From assembly GCA_030648815.1 (NCBI GenBank), contig JAUSHA010000031.1, forward strand, positions 1-10,675: 10,675 nucleotides of DNA, written 5' to 3'. The notes under the pieces were generated by a model that did not search any database, was not told the DNA's origin, and was given only the letters and a program-made list of their open reading frames with translations. Numbering within the stretch: the stretch's first letter is position 1; every line of letters begins with the position of its first letter. Made by a program: the position numbers and the translations under genes. Below, in pieces: positions 5,252 through 10,672 of the stretch. This stretch comes from a bacterium. Its GTDB lineage: Bacteria > Patescibacteriota > Minisyncoccia > Minisyncoccales > MHMH01.

Positions 5252-5323
5252 GTCCCCATAGTTTAATGGATAGAGCACGGCCCTCCGAAGGCCGGGATGG
5301 AAGTTCGACTCTTCCTGGGGGCA
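5252..5323 (+). tRNA. tRNA-Arg, anticodon CCG
   Basis: Cloverleaf by eye: acceptor GTCCCCA (5252-5258) pairs with TGGGGGC (5316-5322) with one G-U, discriminator A 5323; D-arm GTTTAATGGATAGAGC; anticodon stem CGGCC (5278-5282) with GGCCG (5290-5294); loop CTCCGAA (5283-5289) with anticodon CCG at 5285-5287, which reads CGG (Arg). The T-arm is GGAAG-TTCGACT-CTTCC (5299-5315). CCA is not encoded. The next gene starts 7 nt after the discriminator base. Confidence 0.93.
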
Positions 5324-5330
5324 CAACCAT

Positions 5331-6191
5331 ATGGAATTTAGAAAAGTTAAAAAAGTTTTAATAATAACCCTTTTATTGAATTGGCTGGGAGCGATAGCCA
5401 AGATTTTGATCGGTTTTTCCACCGGAGCCATCAGTATTTTAACCGACGGTTTTCATTCTCTTTTTGACGGAACGTCAAATGTTTTAGGGCTTATCGGAGT
5501 TAAAATATCGGAAAAACCGGTTGATGATTCTCACCCTTATGGCCACCGCAAATTTGAATCAGTGGCCGCCCTGGGCATCGCTTTTCTGGTTTTAATTATC
5601 GGCTACGAATTTTTAAAAAATGCCATTCAAAGATTCCTCCATCCGGTTACGCCCGAGATTAACACTCTAAGTTTTTTTGTTATGGCCGGCGCATTAATCA
5701 TAGATACCTTTACCTTTTTCTACGAAAATCGTCAGGGCAAAAAATTGAAAAGTACTATTCTTATTGCCGATTCTTTGCATACCAAAACCCATCTTTTTAC
5801 CACGCCGGCTGTAATCGCCGGCATCGTGGCGGTTAAGCTTGGTTTCCCGATTTTTGATCCGATTATCGCCGTCGTAATGGTAGTTATGTTGGCGAAATTG
5901 GCATGGGAGATAGTTGAGCATACCACTCTTGTTTTGTGCGATAGCGCGTCAATTGATGAGGCAAAAATCAGAAAAATCGTTCAAACAATTAATGATATTG
6001 ATTCTTCCCATCAAATCAGAACTCGTGGAGACGAACACCATGTTTTTTTGGATATGCATATAAATTTGAATCCGGAGCTATCTCTGGAAAGAGCTCATGA
6101 TGTTTCTCACCAATTAAAGGCGAAAATCATGGAAGAGATACCCTCAATTAAGGATGTTGTTATTCACATAGAGCCATCCGATAAAACATGA
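5331..6191 (+). CDS. Cation diffusion facilitator (CDF) family divalent metal transporter
   Basis: 286 residues. CDF proteins are homodimeric proton antiporters exporting Zn, Fe, Mn, Co or similar ions across the cytoplasmic membrane. Six hydrophobic segments precede a cytoplasmic ferredoxin-like domain (about 205-286). TM2 has ILTDGFHSLFDGTSN, giving the H42-xxx-D46 half of the transport site. The TM2-TM3 loop carries HPYGHRKFE (68-76), a family hallmark. TM5 has IADSLHTKTHLF, giving H150-xxx-H154 where most members have H-xxx-D. The cytoplasmic domain contains His 227, 236, 237, 243, 256, 260 and 279 and the typical VVIHIEP ending. The altered TM5 pair makes metal specificity uncertain. ATG 5331 is 7 nt after the tRNA, with no Shine-Dalgarno, so translation may depend on tRNA processing. 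Confidence 0.9.
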   Translation: MEFRKVKKVLIITLLLNWLGAIAKILIGFSTGAISILTDGFHSLFDGTSNVLGLIGVKISEKPVDDSHPYGHRKFESVAALGIAFLVLIIGYEFLKNAIQRFLHPVTPEINTLSFFVMAGALIIDTFTFFYENRQGKKLKSTILIADSLHTKTHLFTTPAVIAGIVAVKLGFPIFDPIIAVVMVVMLAKLAWEIVEHTTLVLCDSASIDEAKIRKIVQTINDIDSSHQIRTRGDEHHVFLDMHINLNPELSLERAHDVSHQLKAKIMEEIPSIKDVVIHIEPSDKT

Positions 6192-6203
6192 TACAATAAC
6201 AGT
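6189..6203 (+). promoter_or_regulatory. Extended -10, leaderless-type promoter for the SLOG gene
   Basis: TG-A-TACAAT (6189-6197) followed by 6 nt and ATG 6204. It overlaps the CDF stop codon (TGA 6189-6191). No good -35 box is seen at the correct spacing, which extended -10 promoters can tolerate. No Shine-Dalgarno is present. Confidence 0.55.
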
Positions 6204-6767
6204 ATGAGTCCTGATCCAGGAAAATATAAAATAGCGGTATCGGGAGCTGCTGAAGTGGCGCATTGCTGTAAAAATGTGCAAGACTTAGCCAAGGAAGTCG
6301 GCAGGCAGATTTTTTGGCATAACTGCATATTGATTACCGGAGCGACCACCGGCGTTCCTTATTTCTCCGCCTTGGGCTGCAAAGAAGTCGGCGGAATTAG
6401 TATTGGATTTTCGCCGGCAGCTTCAGAGTCAGCCCATAAAAAAGTCTATAGGCTTCCCGTAGACCAGTTTGACGTCATGGTTTATACCGGCTTTGATTAT
6501 TCCGGCAGAAATCTTTTAATGACCAGAGCCGCCGATGGAGTAATAGTTATTTGCGGCAGAATGGGCACACTAAACGAATTTACCATTGCCTATGAAGACA
6601 GAAAGCCGATCGGAATATTGGAGGGTTCGGGCGGGACAGCCGATTTTATCCCAATCATTCTTAGCCGCCCTCATCATAAAAGAGGGCCGATAGTTTACGA
6701 TACTGACCCCAAAAGATTAGTTCAAAAATTAATAGCCGCAATTAAAGCAACAAAAAGGTCGGAGTAA
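6204..6767 (+). CDS. SLOG/LOG-superfamily Rossmann nucleotide-binding protein
   Basis: 187 residues. SLOG proteins (LOG phosphoribohydrolases, TIGR00725-type and DprA-like folds) bind nucleotides in a Rossmann fold. Visible elements: first strand KIAVSGAAEVAH, LITGATTGVP (43-52), Gly-rich GGISIGFSPAAS (63-74), YSGRNLLMTRAADGVIVICGRMGTLNEF (99-126). R102 and E125 sit at the positions of the LOG catalytic Arg and Glu, and GRMGT stands where LOG enzymes have PGGxGT. The end has IVYDTDPKRLVQKLIAAI, a typical closing helix. Whether it hydrolyses a nucleotide or senses one is not decidable. It may be a stand-alone ligand-binding member of the kind seen in many Patescibacteria. The promoter at 6189 suggests its own transcript. 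Confidence 0.8.
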   Translation: MSPDPGKYKIAVSGAAEVAHCCKNVQDLAKEVGRQIFWHNCILITGATTGVPYFSALGCKEVGGISIGFSPAASESAHKKVYRLPVDQFDVMVYTGFDYSGRNLLMTRAADGVIVICGRMGTLNEFTIAYEDRKPIGILEGSGGTADFIPIILSRPHHKRGPIVYDTDPKRLVQKLIAAIKATKRSE

Positions 6768-6784
6768 ATAAAAAATATATTTTT

Positions 6785-7042
6785 ATGAAAGAAAAAAAGG
6801 GTAAATTAATAGGTAAAATTAGCCATTATTTTAGCAATATCGGAGTAGCAGTGATTGATTTGTCGGACAAGCTGGAAGTAGGAGACGAGATTAGATTCGT
6901 CGGCGGAGAAACTGACTTTAATCAGGAAGTGGAATCAATGGAAGTTGACCACAAGAAGGTTGATAAAGCAAAGAAGGGAGAGTCTTTAGGGCTTAAGGTT
7001 GATCAAAAGGTCAGGGAGGGATACAAGGTTTATAAAGTTTAA
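6785..7042 (+). CDS. Elongation-factor domain-II-like small beta-barrel protein
   Basis: 85 residues. IGKISHYFSNIGVAVIDLSDKLEVGDEIRFVG (about 9-40), then Q-EVESMEVDHKKVDKAKKGESLGLKVDQKVREGYKVYKV, is the pattern of domain II of translational GTPases (as in EF-Tu/IF2) and of the barrel domain of U32 peptidases: a KIGxVxHYF strand, L.VGD.I, and a Lys-Gly-Glu turn before the final strands. There is no G domain, so it cannot be a GTPase. Proteins of this kind are usually labelled 'translation elongation factor-like'. No Shine-Dalgarno is seen; the A/T-rich stretch 6770-6784 may hold a promoter. It is followed after 2 nt by the first of two membrane protein genes. Confidence 0.7.
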   Translation: MKEKKGKLIGKISHYFSNIGVAVIDLSDKLEVGDEIRFVGGETDFNQEVESMEVDHKKVDKAKKGESLGLKVDQKVREGYKVYKV

Positions 7043-7044
7043 AC

Positions 7045-7353
7045 ATGATTTTAATTTTTATTGCCGCTTTTTCCGGTGGCGTCTTGCGGGGGCTGGTCGG
7101 CTTCCTAAAGTATCAATTTTCTTATAAAGAAGCCAAGTTTAGGCCCCTGTATTTTTTGGGCACAATGTTTCTTTCCGGAGTAATCGGACTTTTAGCCGCT
7201 CTGGCCGTAAAGGAAATAGGCTTCACTATTCTGGGAGGATTCAGCAAGACCCTGTCTTTTATCGTGGGTTACGCCGGAGGCGATTTCATTGAGAATATCT
7301 ATAAAATAATAATTAAAAAGTCGTCTTTTAGCGAAGATTTGAATAAAAAGTAA
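7045..7353 (+). CDS. Small membrane protein, unknown function
   Basis: 102 residues, not recognised. Hydrophobic segments lie at about 1-18 (MILIFIAAFSGGVLRGLVGF), 35-58 (LYFLGTMFLSGVIGLLAALAV) and 60-80 (GFTILGGFSKTLSFIVGYAGG), with a charged C-terminal tail (DFIENIYKIIIKKSSFSEDLNKK). Small-residue Gly/Ala packing and its size recall holin-like proteins, but no lysis gene is nearby. It begins 2 nt after the barrel protein's stop and ends 2 nt before the next gene, so the three are surely co-transcribed. Confidence 0.65.
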   Translation: MILIFIAAFSGGVLRGLVGFLKYQFSYKEAKFRPLYFLGTMFLSGVIGLLAALAVKEIGFTILGGFSKTLSFIVGYAGGDFIENIYKIIIKKSSFSEDLNKK

Positions 7354-7355
7354 TC

Positions 7356-7655
7356 ATGAAAAAAATCTTAGGCATGATTCTGCTTTTTGGGGGATTGGCC
7401 GTTATTTTTTACAGCCTCTATTTTTCTTACGGTATTTTTAATGCCAAAAAAGAAGCGCCGGTTATTTTTAATACACCGAAGCAGCCGGAAGTTCAGGACC
7501 AACTGCAAAAAGCCCTCGGCGAGCAGTTAAAAGGCATTTTACCGGCAGATTCCATACCCCAGCTTTTGAATTTGATTTCCTGGTCAATTCTCGCCAGCAT
7601 TTTAACTTTTGGAGGAGCCCAAATATCCGGACTAGGAATTAAATTGCTTAAGTAA
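7356..7655 (+). CDS. Small two-pass membrane protein, unknown function
   Basis: 99 residues, not recognised. An N-terminal hydrophobic helix (about 4-28, ILGMILLFGGLAVIFYSLYFSYGIF) is followed by an extracytoplasmic-looking polar region with VIFNTPKQPEVQDQLQKALGEQ (about 36-58), then a second hydrophobic segment (about 67-97, LLNLISWSILASILTFGGAQI). The TM1-Gln-rich helix-TM2 layout suggests a small scaffold or accessory protein. It is last in the cluster starting at 6785. The stop is directly followed by a family B hairpin (7656-7709), which may act as the operon's 3' end. Confidence 0.65.
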   Translation: MKKILGMILLFGGLAVIFYSLYFSYGIFNAKKEAPVIFNTPKQPEVQDQLQKALGEQLKGILPADSIPQLLNLISWSILASILTFGGAQISGLGIKLLK

Positions 7656-7709
7656 GCTAATGTTTAACGTTAAAGGTTAACGGCGCAACCTTTAACGTTA
7701 AACATTAGC
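7656..7709. repeat. Family B hairpin repeat, copy 1
   Basis: A perfect 23-bp stem: 7656-7678 with 7687-7709, loop AACGGCGC (7679-7686). The core TAATGTTTAACGTT and the loop sequence AACGG[C/T]GC are shared with the hairpin at 10614-10672. It begins at the base after the stop codon of the 7356 gene. There is no poly-T tract, so it is not a classical terminator, though it could protect or end the transcript. Confidence 0.9.
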
Positions 7710-7710
7710 G

Positions 7711-7735
7711 TTGAGATGTCCGACCTCTTTCATTA
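7711..7735. repeat. Possible degenerate family A-like fragment before the permease
   Basis: TTGAGATGTCCGACCTC (7711-7727) resembles the family A unit start (TTGAG...TCCGAC..C) with two bases fewer and a decayed right half. It abuts the family B hairpin by 1 nt. It may be a relic; the match is short. Confidence 0.25.
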
Positions 7736-8862
7736 TGAAGTTTTTTAAATCAATTTCCATACTGCTTGGGACAATAATCGGCGCCGGTGTTTTTGGAATC
7801 CCTTATGTCATAGAGAAAAGCGGAATAGTCCTCGGCCTTTTTTATTTATTGATTCTGGGCGCAGCCGTTTTTTTTATTCATTTGTTTTTTGGAGAAGCAA
7901 TTCTTAGAACAAACGGCAGTTTTCGCCTGCCCGGCCTTTCGCAAAGATATCTGGGCGGCTGGGGGAAGAATCTGGCCGCCGTATCTGTGGTAATCGGCGT
8001 AACCGGCGCTCTTCTGGCCTTTCTGATTTTAGGCGGCCAGTTTTTAAATATTTTATTGGCGGACGGGTTGTCCGAAATTCAACTTACTCTAATTTTCGGA
8101 GCCGCGCTTTCTTATTTTATTTTCAGAGGAGTTAAATTAATCGCTTCGGCGACGGTTTTAACAAATATTCTTTTCTTCTCCGCCATAGCCGTACTTATCT
8201 TTTTTGCTTTGCCGAAATTTGATATCTCAAATATCAGCGTCATAAACACATCGCATATTTTTCTTCCTTTCGGCGTTATTTTATTTTCTTTGATCGGCTG
8301 GTCGGCCGTTCCGGAAATTATCGGCTTCCTTAAATCGCCGGAGGATAAAAAGAAGATTAAAAAAGTAATAGCTCTGTCAACGATAGTCGTCGTTCTCTTC
8401 TATATTCTATTCGCCCTGATTTTAATCGGAGTCGCCGGCAAGAATACCAGCCAGGATGCTCTTTCCGGCTTGGCCCCATTTTTGGGCAAGAAAATTATAT
8501 TTTTGGGGGCGTTGGCCGGCTTGATAACTTTGGCCGATTCTTTTTTGGTCTTAGGCCTTTATTTAAGAAATACCTTTATTTACGATTTTAAACTGTCCAA
8601 GAATTTGTCCGCCTTGATTGTCTGCGGGTTGCCGTTGATTTTGTTCTTAGCCGGCTTTAGAAGCTTTATTAATGCCATAGGATTCACCGGCACGATAATG
8701 GGCGTGATTGAAGGAATAATAATTATCTTAATTTTCAAAAAAGCCAAGACGTCGGGCGACAGGGTTCCGGAATACAGCGTAAAAGCGCCCTCGCTGTTGT
8801 TATATTTTTTAATGGCAGTGCTTATTCTGGGGGCACTATCACAGTTCTTCCCGTTTGGTTGA
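7735..8862 (+). CDS. Amino acid permease (aromatic/HAAP-type, APC superfamily)
   Basis: 375 residues from ATG 7735, about 11 hydrophobic segments: an integral cytoplasmic-membrane transporter. The first helix reads ISILLGTIIGAGVFGIPYVIEKSG, the TIIGAG-type unwound motif typical of amino acid permeases of the TyrP/Mtr/SdaC and eukaryotic AAAP groups. It is followed by FFGEAILRTNGSFRLPGLSQRYLGGWG and SLIGWSAVPEIIGFL in the TM6 position. Substrate is unknown; uptake of amino acids would suit an auxotrophic cell. I chose ATG 7735 rather than the in-frame TTG 7711, because 7711-7730 looks like repeat-derived sequence and the added residues (MRCPTSFI) are not permease-like. No Shine-Dalgarno is present. 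It is closed by a strong hairpin at 8873. Confidence 0.85.
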   Translation: MKFFKSISILLGTIIGAGVFGIPYVIEKSGIVLGLFYLLILGAAVFFIHLFFGEAILRTNGSFRLPGLSQRYLGGWGKNLAAVSVVIGVTGALLAFLILGGQFLNILLADGLSEIQLTLIFGAALSYFIFRGVKLIASATVLTNILFFSAIAVLIFFALPKFDISNISVINTSHIFLPFGVILFSLIGWSAVPEIIGFLKSPEDKKKIKKVIALSTIVVVLFYILFALILIGVAGKNTSQDALSGLAPFLGKKIIFLGALAGLITLADSFLVLGLYLRNTFIYDFKLSKNLSALIVCGLPLILFLAGFRSFINAIGFTGTIMGVIEGIIIILIFKKAKTSGDRVPEYSVKAPSLLLYFLMAVLILGALSQFFPFG

Positions 8863-8872
8863 CAAAATAATC

Positions 8873-8906
8873 AAAAAGACGGCTTGTTTGTCAAGCCGCC
8901 TTTTTT
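8873..8906. terminator. Bidirectional terminator between the permease and the 110-aa gene
   Basis: AAAAAG-A-CGGCTTG (8873-8886) pairs with CAAGCCG-C-CTTTTT (8892-8905), with one A/C mismatch and loop TTTGT. Six T follow on the plus strand (8901-8906), and the A-run gives a U-tract on the minus strand. It serves two convergent genes. Confidence 0.9.
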
Positions 8907-8926
8907 GTATTCGCTTACCCGAGCAT

Positions 8927-9259
8927 TTAGAGCCCGCGCCGCAGTTGTTCAATTTCGAGCTTTTTGAGCTCGATCTGAAGTTGCGTCAGTCGCAACTCTG
9001 CCTCCAGTAGCAACTGTCTTCGCCGGAGGGATAAATAAACATTGATCATTTCGTCGGTAACAAAGCCCCATGCAATGTGCGACATTATGATCGAAATTAA
9101 ATATCCACCGCCGGGAACCGTTGTCCCTACCCGGGAGAGCAAGTCTACGGCGTAAGCCTCCATGCACTTTCCCTCCCTCGCCGCCCGGTAAGCCTCAATG
9201 GCCTCTTTGACCATATTCTCCTCGGCAATGAATTTTACCACTATTGCCATCCTGTTCAC
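8927..9259 (-). CDS. Orphan protein (110 aa) with C-terminal coiled coil, GTG start
   Basis: Not recognised. The N-terminal half is a helical, mixed-charge segment (VVKFIAEENMVKEAIEAYRAAREGKCMEAYAVDLLSRVG). A glycine-rich hydrophobic centre follows (VPGGGYLISIIMSHIAWGFV, about 48-67), perhaps membrane-associating. The end is a long amphipathic helix rich in Leu, Glu, Gln and Arg (about 77-110), strongly coiled-coil-like. GTG 9259 is favoured over ATG 9250 by spacing from AGGAGG (9270-9265). It has a complete expression unit: near-consensus promoter (9294-9322), strong Shine-Dalgarno and the terminator at 8873-8906. Like the 66-aa gene at 4919-5119, it sits alone on the minus strand and uses more GC-ending codons than its neighbours. 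Confidence 0.75.
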   Translation of the reverse strand: MNRMAIVVKFIAEENMVKEAIEAYRAAREGKCMEAYAVDLLSRVGTTVPGGGYLISIIMSHIAWGFVTDEMINVYLSLRRRQLLLEAELRLTQLQIELKKLEIEQLRRGL

Positions 9260-9293
9260 GATCTCCTCCTATACGAAATTTATTTATGTTTCA

Positions 9294-9322
9294 ATGATAC
9301 CATAGATATGCAGATTTGTCAA
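9294..9322 (-). promoter_or_regulatory. Near-consensus promoter of the 110-aa gene
   Basis: On the minus strand TTGACA (9322-9317), a 17-nt spacer, TATCAT (9299-9294). Predicted start near 9287, with a leader of about 28 nt containing AGGAGG at 9270-9265. Confidence 0.85.
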
Positions 9323-9344
9323 TATGTAAGCCATATCCGTATTT

Positions 9345-9360
9345 TGCTAAAATGGAGTAT
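9345..9360 (+). promoter_or_regulatory. Extended -10, leaderless-type promoter for the EndoQ gene
   Basis: TG-C-TAAAAT (9345-9353), then 7 nt to ATG 9361. The geometry is the same as at 1079-1094. The G-rich bases GGAG at 9354-9357 are only 3 nt from the ATG, too close for a normal Shine-Dalgarno. No good -35 is seen. Confidence 0.6.
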
Positions 9361-10608
9361 ATGCAATTTGTTGCGGATTTTCATATACATTCTAAATATT
9401 CTAGGGCGACGGCAAGGGACATGGATTTGGAAGCTTTGGATAAATGGGCGAAAATTAAGGGAATTAAGGTTCTGGGAACCGGCGACTTTACTCATCCCGG
9501 ATGGCTAAAAAACCTGAAAAGCAAATTAGAACCGGCAGAGGCGGGGCTTTTCAAGTTAAAATCAAAAGACGAAACGCGGTTTATTTTAACCTCTGAAATC
9601 AGCTGTATTTATTCCAAGGGCGGCAAGGTTAGGAAAATTCATATTATAGTTTTGGCGCCATCCTTTGAGGTGGTTGAAAAAATCAATGCCCGTTTGGATT
9701 TAATCGGAAATTTAAAATCAGACGGCCGGCCTATCCTCGGTTTGGACGCCAAAGAGCTGGCGAAAATTGTTTTAGGCGCATCAAAAGATTGCTTAGTCGT
9801 GCCGGCTCATATGTATACTCCCTGGTTCTCCATCTTCGGCTCAAAATCCGGCTTTGATTCCATCGAAGAATGTTTTGAGGATTATGCAAAACATATTTAT
9901 GCCGGAGAGACGGGTTTGTCATCGGATCCGGCCATGAATTGGCGGCTTTCGGCTTTAGATAAGATTGCCTTGATTTCCAATAGCGATGCCCATAGTCCTT
10001 CCAAAATAGGCAGAGAGGCGAATGTTTTTGATCTGCCATTTTTGAGTTATGATTCAATTACCACGGCCATTAAAACGAAAGACCCCCGGAATTTTTTATA
10101 CACCATTGAGTTTTTTCCGGAAGAAGGGAAATATCATTACGACGGCCATAGAAATTGCGAGATTGTTTTATCTCCCAAGGAATCAAAAAAATATAATAAT
10201 ACCTGCCCCGTTTGCGGCAAGCCGCTGACTATCGGAGTGATGAATAGGGTAGAGCAATTAGCCGACAGGCCTATTGATTTTAAGCCCAAAAATGCCATTC
10301 CCTTTAAAAGTTTAGTTCCTCTAGGAGAAATAATTGCCGAAAGCGTGGGAGTGGGCGTGGGCAGTAAACAAGTTGCCGGAGAGTATAAAAAGATAATAAA
10401 AAATATTGGAAGCGAGTTTAAGATTTTATTGGATGCGACTAAGTCCGAGCTGGCATCAGCCACCTTGCCGGAAATAGCCGAAGGCATTATAAGGGTAAGA
10501 GAGGGTAGGGTTTTTATTGAGCCCGGATATGACGGAGTTTATGGCAAGGTCAGAATCTTTTCTCAAGGCGAGCGGAAGAAAATTTCAAAACAAAAAACGC
10601 TATTTTAA
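9361..10608 (+). CDS. Endonuclease Q (EndoQ) homologue, PHP-domain DNA repair nuclease
   Basis: 415 residues from ATG 9361. EndoQ cuts the DNA strand 5' of deaminated bases (uracil, hypoxanthine, xanthine) and abasic sites; characterised examples come from Thermococcales and a few bacteria. It is often mislabelled as UvrD helicase, but no helicase motif is present. PHP metal ligands: ADFHIHSKYS (H8, H10), GTGDFTHPGW (D42, H45), SEI (E79), VPAHMYTPW (H150), SNSDAHSP (D209, H211). Family-specific zinc region: YHYDGHRNC (H263, C266) with CPVCGKPLTIGVMNRVEQLADR (C282, C285 on). A second region (LVPLGEIIAESVGVGVGSKQV) and the GYDGVYGK(V/I) ending are typical. The C-terminus is KQKTLF, resembling a sliding-clamp-binding peptide (QxxLF). 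ATG 9361 is preferred over TTG 9316 and ATG 9352 because the core begins at once and the -10 element overlaps 9352. It appears monocistronic. Confidence 0.9.
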   Translation: MQFVADFHIHSKYSRATARDMDLEALDKWAKIKGIKVLGTGDFTHPGWLKNLKSKLEPAEAGLFKLKSKDETRFILTSEISCIYSKGGKVRKIHIIVLAPSFEVVEKINARLDLIGNLKSDGRPILGLDAKELAKIVLGASKDCLVVPAHMYTPWFSIFGSKSGFDSIEECFEDYAKHIYAGETGLSSDPAMNWRLSALDKIALISNSDAHSPSKIGREANVFDLPFLSYDSITTAIKTKDPRNFLYTIEFFPEEGKYHYDGHRNCEIVLSPKESKKYNNTCPVCGKPLTIGVMNRVEQLADRPIDFKPKNAIPFKSLVPLGEIIAESVGVGVGSKQVAGEYKKIIKNIGSEFKILLDATKSELASATLPEIAEGIIRVREGRVFIEPGYDGVYGKVRIFSQGERKKISKQKTLF

Positions 10609-10613
10609 CGATC

Positions 10614-10672
10614 AACGTAATGTTTAACGTTTAAGGTTAAACGGTGCAACCTTAAACGTTAAACATTACGTT
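10614..10672. repeat. Family B hairpin repeat, copy 2
   Basis: A perfect 25-bp stem: 10614-10638 with 10648-10672, loop AAACGGTGC (10639-10647). It shares core and loop with 7656-7709. Where the two stems differ, both sides change together: G7656-C7709 to C10616-G10670, C7657-G7708 to G10617-C10669, and A7672-T7693 to T10632-A10654. It lies 5 nt after the EndoQ stop codon and ends 3 nt before the window edge. Confidence 0.9.

Noticed and set aside
5270..5300. A link between tRNA-Arg(CCG) and the Elp3/Trm9-like pathway
   Set aside because: These enzymes act on U34; this tRNA has C34, so it cannot be their substrate.
4919..5431. A single 170-residue minus-strand protein
   Set aside because: The upstream part runs back through the CDF start, the tRNA and the palindrome. 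The promoter, Shine-Dalgarno and TTG at 5119 define a 66-residue gene instead.
7045..7655. Prophage holin/lysis module
   Set aside because: The membrane proteins are holin-sized, but no endolysin, structural or integration gene is near.
9316..9360. TTG 9316 or ATG 9352 as the EndoQ start
   Set aside because: The -10 box TAAAAT covers 9348-9353 and the PHP core begins right after ATG 9361.
9308..9508. Plus-strand frame overlapping the EndoQ start
   Set aside because: It is an out-of-frame shadow of the EndoQ gene with no family resemblance.
9361..10608. UvrD-type helicase
   Set aside because: There is no Walker A or other helicase motif; the PHP ligands and zinc region are those of EndoQ.
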